Part shown: positions 26,166 to 34,738 of the stretch, one piece after another
How positions within the stretch are numbered: the stretch's first letter is position 1
Layout of the letters: each line of letters opens with the position of its first letter
DNA from: Haloferax larsenii JCM 13917
GTDB lineage: Archaea > Halobacteriota > Halobacteria > Halobacteriales > Haloferacaceae
DNA: 50,015 nucleotides
Direction of reading: 5' to 3'
Assembly (NCBI RefSeq): GCF_000336955.1
Contig: NZ_AOLI01000016.1
Location: 1-50,015, forward strand
Made by a program: the position numbers and the translations under genes
Notes under the pieces: generated by a model
Databases searched by the model: none
Told to the model about the DNA's origin: nothing
The model's input: the letters and a program-made list of their open reading frames with translations, nothing else

Positions 26166-27175
26166 GCTGTGACCTCCTGTTTCGCCCGAACGAGCGCCGT
26201 CAACTCCGGGAGTACCTCGTGGAGGTCGCCGACGATGCCGTAGTCGGCGTTTTCGAAGATGGGCGCGTTCGGGTCGGTGTTGACAGCGACGACCACGTCG
26301 CTGTCGTTCATACCTTCGAGATGCTGGACCGCTCCGGAGATTCCGGCGGCGACGTAGAGTTGCGGCCGGACGGTCTTGCCCGTCTGACCGACCTGTCTTG
26401 CGGGCTCGACCCACCCTTCGTCGACGGCGGCGCGAGTCGCGGCGACCTCGCCACCGAGTGCGTCGGCCAGTTCTTCGATGGGCGCGAAGTTCCCTTCACA
26501 CCCTGCTCCGCCGGCGACGACGACGTCGGCGTCCGTGATGTCGACCACGTCGCCGACGACGCGCTCGATAACCGTCGAGAGCGTGTCTTCCTCCGCGACG
26601 ACGACCTCGACTTCTTCGACGGCGGCGGCTGGGTCGGAAACATGCTCGGTCGGATTTCCGGCGTCGAAGACACCGGGGCGGACGGTTGCCATCTGCGGCC
26701 GGTGTGCGGGACACTTGATAGTCGCCATGGCGTCGCCGCCGAAGGTCGGGCGACTGGCGAGCAGCAGCCCTTCGTCGTCCACGTCGAGTTCGGTACAGTC
26801 GGCGGTGAGTCCGGCGTGTGCCGGAACGGCCACGCGGCCCGCGAAGTCGCGGCCGGTGTGGCTCCCGCCGATGAGGACGATACTCGGCTTTCGCTCCTCG
26901 ACGAGCGCTCGGAACTGCTCGCCGTAGGGGTCCGCCCGATACGGTTCGAACACCGGGTCGTCGGCGAGGAGTGCCCGGTCAGCGCCGCGGGAGACGGCCG
27001 CTTCGGCGAGGGCTGAGACGCCGTCACCCATCACGAGCGCGACGAGGTCGTCGCCGGTCTCGTCGGCGAGTTCGCGGCCCTTCGCCAGCAGTTCCCACGA
27101 GACGGGCGCGACCACGCCGTCGTGCTGTTCGACGAACACCCACACGTCCTCGTACGCCTCGATGTCGACGCTCAT
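26162..27175 (-). CDS. etfA: Electron transfer flavoprotein alpha subunit
   Basis: A 337-residue protein. The N-terminal domain is followed by the C-terminal FAD domain with GQTGKTVRPQLYVAAGISGA and AVNTDPNAPIFENADYGIVG, the ETF-alpha hallmark. It binds the electron-carrying FAD. The gene abuts etfB with no gap and overlaps fixC by ATGA, so the four genes are one translation-coupled unit. Confidence 0.93.
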   Translation of the reverse strand: MSVDIEAYEDVWVFVEQHDGVVAPVSWELLAKGRELADETGDDLVALVMGDGVSALAEAAVSRGADRALLADDPVFEPYRADPYGEQFRALVEERKPSIVLIGGSHTGRDFAGRVAVPAHAGLTADCTELDVDDEGLLLASRPTFGGDAMATIKCPAHRPQMATVRPGVFDAGNPTEHVSDPAAAVEEVEVVVAEEDTLSTVIERVVGDVVDITDADVVVAGGAGCEGNFAPIEELADALGGEVAATRAAVDEGWVEPARQVGQTGKTVRPQLYVAAGISGAVQHLEGMNDSDVVVAVNTDPNAPIFENADYGIVGDLHEVLPELTALVRAKQEVTA

Positions 27176-27955
27176 TCAGACCACCTCCTCGATGTGTTCG
27201 TACAGGTCGTCGACGCTGTCGACGACGACTCGCTCGCGCTCGACGGGCGAGGCGGTGTCCATCCCGCCGACTTTGGTCGGCGAGTTGGCGAGGCCGACTT
27301 GCTCTTCGATGCCGAGGTCGGACGCCGTCCACTCGACCGGCTCGAACTCCGTCTCGGCGAAAATCTTCCGGTGGAGTCCCGCTGGACGGGGGACGTTCGC
27401 GCCGAACTCCATGGCGACGACGACCGGCAGTTGGGCGGCGACGCGCTCGTAGCCACCCTCTACGTCTCGTTTTCCGACGAGCACGCCCTCGTCGGGTCGT
27501 GGCTCCAGTGACTCGACGTAGGTGAGTTGCGACCATCCGTTGTGGGCGGCGATGCCGGGCGGCACCTGTCCGGTCGAGGAGTCAGTGCTCTCTTCGCCGC
27601 AGATGACGACGTCGGCGTCGAGTTCTGCTGCTGCCCGCGCGAGTGCGAGACTCGTCGGCCACGTGTCGCTGCCACCGAAGGCGCGGTCGGTCAGCAACAC
27701 GCCGCCGTCGGCACCGGCACCGACCGCAGTCTGTAAGACTGCCTTGGCGACTGGCGGTCCCATCGTGATGGCCGTGACCGTCCCACCGACCGCTGCTCGC
27801 AGTTCGAGCGCCGACTCGACGGCGTTGCGGTCTGGACTGTTGAGGACCGCGGGCGCGTCGGAGCGATTCAACGTCCCCGTATCGGGGTCTATCGTGACGT
27901 CGTCGGCGTCGGGTACCTGCTTGACACAGACGACGATGTTCCATCCGTCAGTCAT
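27176..27955 (-). CDS. etfB: Electron transfer flavoprotein beta subunit
   Basis: A 259-residue protein and first gene of the operon. It begins NIVVCVKQVPDADDVTIDP as ETF-beta does, with the nucleotide-binding strand VICGEESTDSSTGQVPPGIA. In bifurcating ETFs the beta subunit holds the second FAD. A TATA-like CGTATATCAAAC (complement of about 27991-28002) is the probable operon promoter. A short GC-rich inverted repeat (GCGCCG/CGGCGC) lies between it and the ATG. Confidence 0.92.
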   Translation of the reverse strand: MTDGWNIVVCVKQVPDADDVTIDPDTGTLNRSDAPAVLNSPDRNAVESALELRAAVGGTVTAITMGPPVAKAVLQTAVGAGADGGVLLTDRAFGGSDTWPTSLALARAAAELDADVVICGEESTDSSTGQVPPGIAAHNGWSQLTYVESLEPRPDEGVLVGKRDVEGGYERVAAQLPVVVAMEFGANVPRPAGLHRKIFAETEFEPVEWTASDLGIEEQVGLANSPTKVGGMDTASPVERERVVVDSVDDLYEHIEEVV

Positions 27956-28098
27956 GATTGGACGGCGCCGTCGTGTGCGGCGCTCAGGTTTGATATACGG
28001 ATGACGAGACTACATACGGGGGCTATCATTCTCGAAAGATAGGAACGGAGGTCGGCTATTACGGGCCGCTCGACGTATCTCTCGACTGGAGGATTACA

Positions 28099-28710
28099 AT
28101 GTACACTCGCATTCTCGCCCCAGTCGATGGCAGTCCAGTAGCGGCCCGTGCGGTGAGTCACGCACTCGGCCTCGCCAAGCTAGCCGACGCGGAGATTCAC
28201 GCTCTCTACGTCGAAAACACCGCCGAGAAGGAGGACGACGAGGAGAGCGTGGACACTGACCGAGGACGACGCGCACTCGAAGACGCCCGCGAACGCGCGG
28301 ACGAACACGGTATCCCGGTCGAGACGACCGTCGCGGAAGGCGACCCGGTCGAGACCATCGCTGAGTACACCGACACACTGCGCGCGGACCTCGTCGTGAT
28401 GGGCACACATGGGCGCGAGGGCGTCAACCGACTTCTCAACGGGAGCGTCGCAGAGCGCGTCGGTCGGAAGGTGTCTGTCCCGGTGATGACGCTCCGACTC
28501 GGGCACGGCGAACAGTCGGTGAACTCACCGCTCGAAGCACAGCGAATCGCGCGGGAAAAACTCGAACTCACCGGCCACGACGGCGCAGTCGTCGACGCAC
28601 CGTCTCAGCAGTCGACGACGTGGGTCGTCCCCGCGAGCGACGACGACGGCGAGTACAACGTCCACATCGACAGCGCATCTGGTCGTGCGAACGTCGTTCA
28701 CCTCGGCTGA
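28099..28710 (+). CDS. Universal stress protein with an extra C-terminal domain
   Basis: A 203-residue protein. Residues 1-136 form a UspA fold: MYTRILAPVDGSPVAARAV at the start and MGTHGREGVNRLLNGSVAER, the ATP-binding G-x2-G-x9-G-S loop. Residues about 145-203 are an addition (SPLEAQRIAREKLELTGHD, then TTWVVPASDDDGEYNVHI and GRANVVHLG) that resembles a small PepSY-like strand-helix unit. It is divergent from etfB with a ribosome site GGAGG six bases before the ATG. Confidence 0.85.
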   Translation: MYTRILAPVDGSPVAARAVSHALGLAKLADAEIHALYVENTAEKEDDEESVDTDRGRRALEDARERADEHGIPVETTVAEGDPVETIAEYTDTLRADLVVMGTHGREGVNRLLNGSVAERVGRKVSVPVMTLRLGHGEQSVNSPLEAQRIAREKLELTGHDGAVVDAPSQQSTTWVVPASDDDGEYNVHIDSASGRANVVHLG

Positions 28711-28716
28711 AAGGCG

Positions 28717-30516
28717 TTACTCGAAGTCCAGAAGCGTCGCCGCTTCGTCGAGGAACGACTCGTAGACGCCCATCGCGTCTTCGATGGGTTCGGGCGAGGT
28801 CATATCGACGCCGGCGGTCTGCAGCACGTCGATGGGGTACTCGCTGCCGCCGAGTGCGAGCGCGTCGCGGTAGTCGGCCGCGGCGGACTCTCCTTCTTCG
28901 CGGATTCGTTCGACGATTGCGGCGGCCGCAGAGATACCAGTCGCGTACTGGTAGACGTAGTAGTTGTAGTAGAAGTGCGGAATCCGCATCCACTCACGGG
29001 CGATGTGGTCGTCCGTCTCGGCGTTCGCGTAGTACGTCGATTTGAGGTCGCCGTAGAGTTCGTCGAACCGGTCGGGCGTGAGCGCGCCGTCTTCTTCGGC
29101 AATCTCGTGAATCTGAAGTTCGAAGTCCGCGAACATCGTCTGGCGGAACAGCGTCGAGCGGAAGCGTTCGAGGTACTCGTCGAGGACGTGCATCCGAAGT
29201 TCGTCGTCGTCGACGTTCTCCAAGAGATACTCGGTCAGCAGCGTCTCGTTGACCGTGGAGGCGACTTCCGCGACGAAGATTTCGTAGTCGGCGTCGTGCC
29301 ACGGCTGGGCCTCCTGTGCGAGTTCCGAGTGCATCGAGTGACCCAGTTCGTGCGCGAGCGTGAACATCGACGCCGCGTCGTCCTGGTAGTTCATCATGAT
29401 GAACGGCTGGGTGTCGTAGGTACCGGCGGAGAACGCTCCGGCGCGCTTGCCGCGGTTTTCGTACACGTCGACCCAGCGGTCTTCGAGGCCTTCGGCCATC
29501 CGCGACTGGTACTCCTCGCCGAGCGGCTCGACAGCCTCGATGATGTACTCTTTCGCCTGCTCGTACGGGATTTCGGGGCCGTGGTCGCCGGTCAGCGAGA
29601 CGTAGAGGTCCCACATCTGCAACTCGTCGGCACCGATGGCCTGCCGCTTTAGGTCGGCGTGGCGCTGCAGGTGGTCGAGGTTGTCGCGGACGGTTTCGAG
29701 GAGGTTGTCGTACACTTCGACCGGGACGTTGGGGCCGTCGAGTGCGGCCTCACGAGCGGTCTCGTAGTTGCGGATACGCGCCGTCTTCACGTCCTTCTTG
29801 ACGCTGTTTTTGAGCGACGCGCCGACCGAATTTCGAACGTCCGCCCAGCGGTCGTAGAACTCCTCGTGGACGGTCTTGCGGAACTCGCGGTTCGGATGTT
29901 TCTGGAGTTTCGTGAAGTTCCCCTGCGTGATTTCGACGGATTCGCCGTCCGGTTTTTCGACCGTCGGGAACTCCATGTCGGCGTTGGCGAGCATCGAGTA
30001 GATGTCGCTCGGCGACCCGGTGACTTCCGAGAGGTCGGCGAGCACTTCCTCGACCTCGGCGGAGCGAGTGTGTTCCTTCGCCCGAAGCACGTCGTCGAAG
30101 TAGTGTTCGTAGGCTTCCAGCGCCGGTTCCTCCTCGATGAACGCCTCGATGTCGTCCCAGTCGAGTTCTTGCAGTTCGGGGTCGAGGTAGCTGACGGCGC
30201 TTCGCGCCTTCGACGCGAGTGCCTGTGCGCGGGCGGATTGCGCCTGGTACTCCTGATTTCGGGTGTCCTCACTGCTTCGGAGATTCGCGTAGGAGACGAC
30301 CATCGACACCTCGCGGAGCACCGACTCCATCGTTTCGAGAAGTTCGAGCAGCGTCTCCGGGTCGTCGGTCACGTGCCCTTCGTACGCCGCCAGTTCGGGG
30401 ATGCGCTCGGCGACCTCTTCGTAGGCCGCGTCCCACTCCTCGTCGGACGTGTAGATGCTGTCGAGGTCCCACTTGTACTCCTCGTCGATGTCGCTCCGCT
30501 CGGGAACCGAACTCAT
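28717..30516 (-). CDS. pepF: Oligoendopeptidase F (M3B family)
   Basis: A 599-residue cytosolic zinc peptidase of oligopeptides. The active site HELGHSMH starts at His389 with the downstream Glu in AEVASTVNE, typical of M3B enzymes. The N-terminal helical half and the late HFYYNYYVYQYATG stretch are the usual substrate-channel blocks. The start at 30516 (MSSVPERSDIDEEYKWDL) is preferred; 13 extra residues upstream look unconserved. It is convergent with the universal stress gene, six bases apart. Confidence 0.92.
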   Translation of the reverse strand: MSSVPERSDIDEEYKWDLDSIYTSDEEWDAAYEEVAERIPELAAYEGHVTDDPETLLELLETMESVLREVSMVVSYANLRSSEDTRNQEYQAQSARAQALASKARSAVSYLDPELQELDWDDIEAFIEEEPALEAYEHYFDDVLRAKEHTRSAEVEEVLADLSEVTGSPSDIYSMLANADMEFPTVEKPDGESVEITQGNFTKLQKHPNREFRKTVHEEFYDRWADVRNSVGASLKNSVKKDVKTARIRNYETAREAALDGPNVPVEVYDNLLETVRDNLDHLQRHADLKRQAIGADELQMWDLYVSLTGDHGPEIPYEQAKEYIIEAVEPLGEEYQSRMAEGLEDRWVDVYENRGKRAGAFSAGTYDTQPFIMMNYQDDAASMFTLAHELGHSMHSELAQEAQPWHDADYEIFVAEVASTVNETLLTEYLLENVDDDELRMHVLDEYLERFRSTLFRQTMFADFELQIHEIAEEDGALTPDRFDELYGDLKSTYYANAETDDHIAREWMRIPHFYYNYYVYQYATGISAAAAIVERIREEGESAAADYRDALALGGSEYPIDVLQTAGVDMTSPEPIEDAMGVYESFLDEAATLLDFE

Positions 30517-30594
30517 ATTCGCTCGGTCGTACCCTCGGCTGGTAAGCCTTGTCAATCGACCGGCGGCGGAGAGAAACCGGGAGCGGTATCGACC

Positions 30595-30750
30595 TCAGTG
30601 ACGCGTCGCGCGCGCCTGTCGTACCTGTGCCCCGTCGCGTACCATATCCTCGCAGTGCGGGCAGACTCGTGGATTCTCCATGCCGGCGGGGGCGAACACC
30701 CGGACATAGCCTTCTGTCACAAAAGATTCGCAGTTTTGACACTTTGGCAT
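30595..30750 (-). CDS. Small zinc-ribbon protein (DUF7563-like)
   Basis: A 51-residue protein, MPKCQNCESF with a second pair CPHC: two C-x2-C knuckles separated by about 22 residues, a zinc ribbon. Small proteins of this form are widespread in haloarchaea; some affect adaptation or motility, but this one has no assigned role. TACGTCAAATTAG/ATTGGTTG just upstream is AT-rich and shared with the divergent M28 peptidase gene. Confidence 0.78.
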   Translation of the reverse strand: MPKCQNCESFVTEGYVRVFAPAGMENPRVCPHCEDMVRDGAQVRQARATRH

Positions 30751-30859
30751 GGCAATCGCCGATACTACGTCAAATTAGTTATTGGTTGTGGGCAACATTT
30801 TTATTGGAGTTTCAGACGACCGGCGCAAGTCACTTGAGACGACGCCGTGTGGGTGGTCC

Positions 30860-32197
30860 ATGGACGACATCTCCCCTGCGGCCCGCGACGTGTTCGCTCG
30901 CACGTGGACCGACGACCGACCGTGGGAGTTTCTCTCGCGACTGACTGCGCTCGGCGACCGAATGGCCGGAACTGACGGCGACAGGCGCGCCGGCGAACTC
31001 GTCGCCGAGGCGTTCGAAGACGCTGGCGTCCGCGACGTGGAGTACGACCCCTTCGAGATGGCGTGTTGGACGCGCGGGAAGACGACACTCACTGTGACCG
31101 CCCCCGACTCCCGCTCGTTCGAGGCCGTCGCCCTCCCGTACGCGCCATCCGCAGACGTGTCGGGACCACTCGTGGACGTGGGCTACGGGACGCCCGACGA
31201 GATAGACGAGAAAGACGTCGATGGCGCAATCGCCGTGGCGAGTACGACGACGCCCGCAGGCGGCCGATTCGTCCACCGGATGGAGAAGTTCGGCTACGCG
31301 CTCGGCGCCGGTGCCGTCGGCTTTCTCTTCGTCAACCACGTTCCCGGACAACTCCCGCCGACCGGCGCGCTCCGCTACGACGAGGAAGCACCTGCCCCTG
31401 CCGCGGGTGTGAGCAAGGAAACCGGAGACTGGCTGCGCGACTACGCCGAACGCGGCGGCGAAGCCCGCCTCACAATCGATGCGGAGACGACACCCGGCGA
31501 GAGCCGAAACGTCGAGGGTCGCGTCGGCTCTGACACCGACCGCGAACTCGTCGTCTGCGCCCACTACGACGCCCACGACATCGCCGAGGGCGCGCTCGAC
31601 AACGGCTGTGGCATCGCAACTGTCGTCACCGCCGCCAGAATCCTCGCCGCGATGGACCTCCCGCTCGGGGTTCGCGTCGTCGGCGTCGGCGCGGAGGAAC
31701 TCGGATTGACCGGCGCAGAACACCTCGTGGACCGCCTCGACCTCGATGGCGTCGCCGCGGTCGTCAACGTCGATGGTGCAGGACGGTTTCGCGACCTCGT
31801 GGCGATGACCCACGCCTCCGAATCGACGACCGAAGTGGTGTCCCGCGTTGCCGACGAGTCGAATCATCCGATTCGCGTCGAGGAGGAACCACACCCGTTC
31901 AGCGACCAGTGGCCCTTCGTCCGCGCTGGCGTCCCGTCGGTCCAACTCCACAGCGACAGCGGCGAACGCGGGCGGGGATGGGGCCACACCCACGCCGACA
32001 CCCGTGACAAGGTCGACGAGCGAAACATTCGCGAGCACGCGATGCTCACCGCACTTGTCGTCCGGGAACTCGCGTCAGAGGCCGCCGCAGGTACTGTCTC
32101 GCGTCTCGACGACGACGACCTCGCCGCAGCCTTCCGGCAAGCAGACTTCGAGGTCGGGATGAAAGCGGCGGGTATCTGGCCGACTGGCTGGGACTAA
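30860..32197 (+). CDS. M28 family metallopeptidase
   Basis: A 445-residue peptidase with no signal peptide. Metal ligands appear in order: CAHYDAHD, EGALDNGCGIA, GVGAEELGLTGAEHL, NVDGAG and the late HTHADTRDKVD. An inserted PA-like domain (about residues 90-190) precedes the catalytic core. Such enzymes are aminopeptidases. ATG at 30860 (MDDISPAARDVFARTW) was chosen over an in-frame upstream codon inside the promoter. Residues before 30860 include a TATA-rich region, TTTTTATTGG (30798-30807). Confidence 0.87.
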   Translation: MDDISPAARDVFARTWTDDRPWEFLSRLTALGDRMAGTDGDRRAGELVAEAFEDAGVRDVEYDPFEMACWTRGKTTLTVTAPDSRSFEAVALPYAPSADVSGPLVDVGYGTPDEIDEKDVDGAIAVASTTTPAGGRFVHRMEKFGYALGAGAVGFLFVNHVPGQLPPTGALRYDEEAPAPAAGVSKETGDWLRDYAERGGEARLTIDAETTPGESRNVEGRVGSDTDRELVVCAHYDAHDIAEGALDNGCGIATVVTAARILAAMDLPLGVRVVGVGAEELGLTGAEHLVDRLDLDGVAAVVNVDGAGRFRDLVAMTHASESTTEVVSRVADESNHPIRVEEEPHPFSDQWPFVRAGVPSVQLHSDSGERGRGWGHTHADTRDKVDERNIREHAMLTALVVRELASEAAAGTVSRLDDDDLAAAFRQADFEVGMKAAGIWPTGWD

Positions 32198-32218
32198 TCG
32201 CCGGCGGCGACTCCCGGT

Positions 32219-32512
32219 CTACTCCTCGCTCGTCTCGCTCTCGACGTTCAACGCCCCCTCTTCGGGAGTCGTCGCCGCCCGCCACCACACGAGTTCGAAC
32301 TCGATGCTCTGTTTCGCCTCGGTGTCGCCTTGCGACCAGTCGGATTCACCTTCGAGTTTGAACGTAATCGGCTCGGCCGGCGACATCGTCACGTTTCGAC
32401 CGCCGAGTTCGAGCGACACGTCTCCCTCACCGTCGAGTTGGTCGGCGAACTCCCGAAGGTAGTTTGCAATCTCTGCGCGACTCATCAACGCCTCAGTTTC
32501 CAGTTCTCCCAT
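32219..32512 (-). CDS. Amphi-Trp domain protein
   Basis: A 97-residue protein starting MGELETEALMSRAEIANYLR and containing the paired strand segment DVSLELGGRNVTMSP and EFELVWW, the amphi-Trp domain. The family is small, widespread in archaea and bacteria, and of unknown function. It is convergent with the M28 peptidase. Confidence 0.85.
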   Translation of the reverse strand: MGELETEALMSRAEIANYLREFADQLDGEGDVSLELGGRNVTMSPAEPITFKLEGESDWSQGDTEAKQSIEFELVWWRAATTPEEGALNVESETSEE

Positions 32513-32605
32513 GCGCGACGATACGACGGGAACGCGCATAAAATGACGCGCAGGTGCTACGTTTGCACTACTCGGCGTTCGGGTGGAGTCTCGCTGTGAT
32601 TCGGT

Positions 32606-33253
32606 TCAACAGACGGCTGGCAACTCGTCCAGCGAGTCGAGTTCGTAGGTCGGGTCGGCGGCGAGTTCGTAGCCGTCCCGATGCGGGCGGCGGATGAACG
32701 CCGAGTCGATGCCGGCGCGGGTGGCGGCGACGATGTCCACGTTGCTGTCGCCGACGTAGAGCGCGCTTTCGACGTCCAGTTGGTCCATTGCACGCTCGAT
32801 GTAGTGGGGGTCTGGCTTCTTCACGCGCGCGCCCTCGACCGTCGGGTCCCGGCCGAACGCCACCTCGAAGCGGTCGGTCAAGTCGTACACGTCGAGGATG
32901 TGCTCGATAGTCTCGTGTTGGTTGTTGCTCACGACCGCGAGCGGGTGGTCGAGGTCGTCGAGCGCCCGCACGTCACTGTACAGTGGTTTCGTGCCGTTCT
33001 CCAGACAGTCGCGCTGCATCGCGGCGGCGTGGGCTTCGTGACTGGTCCAAAATTCGTCGGTGGGAACGTCGTGGATGCGACAGATGCGACGCAGACGCGT
33101 GAGCCCACCGTGGATGACGCCATCGACGGCTTCGGTCGTCGGGTCGACGTCGAACTCCGAGAATGCCCGTCGGACCGCTTCGCGTTTGACCTCCAAGAGC
33201 GTCGGCCGAGTCAGTACGCCGTCGTTGTCGAAGATGACAGCGTCGTAGCACAT
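32606..33253 (-). CDS. HAD-superfamily phosphatase
   Basis: A 215-residue hydrolase. Motif I is FDNDGVLTRP (Asp9 nucleophile, Asp11 acid), motif II is AVVSNN, and motifs III/IV include KKPDPHYIERA and YVGDSNVDIVAA. The order and length fit the phosphoglycolate phosphatase/beta-phosphoglucomutase group. Substrate unknown. ATG at 33253 puts motif I in its usual place. Confidence 0.88.
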   Translation of the reverse strand: MCYDAVIFDNDGVLTRPTLLEVKREAVRRAFSEFDVDPTTEAVDGVIHGGLTRLRRICRIHDVPTDEFWTSHEAHAAAMQRDCLENGTKPLYSDVRALDDLDHPLAVVSNNQHETIEHILDVYDLTDRFEVAFGRDPTVEGARVKKPDPHYIERAMDQLDVESALYVGDSNVDIVAATRAGIDSAFIRRPHRDGYELAADPTYELDSLDELPAVC

Positions 33254-33340
33254 ACGGGGACAATCGCACCCCAGTGAAGATAGCCTTGCTATGTGGGGCA
33301 CGAACCACTCGGGAGCGCTATTGACCGCCACACAAACTGG

Positions 33341-34177
33341 CTATTGCTCCGAAATTCCGTCGCGAATCCGCGTTCCGACGCGCCACCCGATTCGGTCGGA
33401 AAGCGCCCGTTCGCCGAACGCCTGTACTGCGCTTTCGGCCGCGTCGGCATCGACCTCGAACTCGACACCGGGGTAGTCGACGGCCGTGAGGACGAGTGGT
33501 GTCGGCGGTGCTGGCGGGACGCCGTCCGGTCCCTGTAGGTGCTCAGAACTGAACACGTGGTCGAGCTTTTCCCTCGGTGCGGCACCCGTCGCGATGGCTC
33601 GCACGAGTGAGACGACCCGCCGGACGAGTTCGCGGGCGAACCCCCCGGCTTCGATACGGAACAGGAGGAAGTCGCCGTCTCGCCACACCTCGCCGTCGAG
33701 CGTCCGCACGGTTCCGACCTCGTCGGGCGTGAGGTTGTGGAAGTCGTGCTCGCCGCAGAGTTCGTCGAACACGGTCGCCGCGAGGTCGTCGAACACGGTC
33801 GCCGCGAGGTCGTCGTCGACGGCGTCGCTCGGGGCGTGCAGGTCGTAGACGTACTCCCGGCGGGAGGGGTGGTGTCTGGCGTGGAAGTCGTCGGGAACGT
33901 CGGCCGCGGCCCACGCCCGAATCGTTCCGGGGAGCTCGGCGTTCAGCGCCCGCGGCGTACACCACTCGGGGCACTCGAAGGCGACCGTCTGAGCCAGTGC
34001 CGAGACGCCCGCGTCGGTTCGGCCCGAGGCGGCGTAGCCGACTGGAACCGCGTCGGCATCGCAGATTCCGAGGGTGCGGCAGGCGTCGAGGAGAGTGTCT
34101 TCCACGGTTGGAACGTCAGGCTGTCGCTGGAACCCGTGATACGGGCGGCCGTCGTATGCGACGCGGAAGGCACGCAT
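33341..34177 (-). CDS. truA: tRNA pseudouridine synthase A
   Basis: A 278-residue enzyme that makes pseudouridine at tRNA positions 38-40. The catalytic Asp55 is in SGRTDAGVSALAQT. HHPSRREYVY and GGFARELVRRVVSLV are conserved blocks. Two perfect tandem copies of a 24-base unit (33762-33809) duplicate DLAATVFD in a loop at about residues 123-138, without breaking the frame. ATG at 34177. Confidence 0.93.
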   Translation of the reverse strand: MRAFRVAYDGRPYHGFQRQPDVPTVEDTLLDACRTLGICDADAVPVGYAASGRTDAGVSALAQTVAFECPEWCTPRALNAELPGTIRAWAAADVPDDFHARHHPSRREYVYDLHAPSDAVDDDLAATVFDDLAATVFDELCGEHDFHNLTPDEVGTVRTLDGEVWRDGDFLLFRIEAGGFARELVRRVVSLVRAIATGAAPREKLDHVFSSEHLQGPDGVPPAPPTPLVLTAVDYPGVEFEVDADAAESAVQAFGERALSDRIGWRVGTRIRDGISEQ

Positions 34178-34201
34178 ATGCCTGCGTTCTTCGCCGGACT
34201 A

Positions 34202-34648
34202 TTACTCTGCTTCGACCGGCGAGTCCTCAGCGCGGACGGTGAACACCGGCACGTCGGACAGGCGAAGCACGCGCTCTGTGACGCTCCCGATGAGATACCG
34301 CTCCAGCCCGCGGCGGCCGTGGGTCCCCATCACGATGAGGTCGACGTCGGATTCTTCGGCATACGAGAGAATCGTTCGGTGCGGCGTCCCGTGTTGGACC
34401 TCGGTCACGACGTCGACGCCCGCTGCCTCTGCTTTCTCGACTGCTTTGGAGACGATTCGCTCGCCTTCGTCCTCGTAGGCACCGATGAGTCCACCGGCGT
34501 CCAACTGCGTCGCGTGGAGTACGCGCTCGTCGACGACGTAGAGCGCGTGGACCGTCGCGTCCATACGGTCTGCGAGGTCGACGGCTCGCTCCAGTGCCAC
34601 GTCGCTCGGGGCGCTCCCGTCTAAGGGGACCAATATCGTGTCGTACAT
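34202..34648 (-). CDS. UspA family universal stress protein
   Basis: A 148-residue single UspA domain: MYDTILVPLDGSAPSDVAL at the N-terminus and MGTHGRRGLERYLIGSVTER for ATP binding. It responds to stress, usually as a dimer. The start at 34648 is the family-typical one; ten residues upstream in frame were not used. Confidence 0.9.
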   Translation of the reverse strand: MYDTILVPLDGSAPSDVALERAVDLADRMDATVHALYVVDERVLHATQLDAGGLIGAYEDEGERIVSKAVEKAEAAGVDVVTEVQHGTPHRTILSYAEESDVDLIVMGTHGRRGLERYLIGSVTERVLRLSDVPVFTVRAEDSPVEAE

Positions 34649-34738
34649 GTCGAGCGTGTCTACGGCAGGGGTGCACAAAAGACCCTTCGCGGCTCCCGGT
34701 GCGCGAGAATTTGGAGTGTTCGAGGCGCGGGTCGCGAC

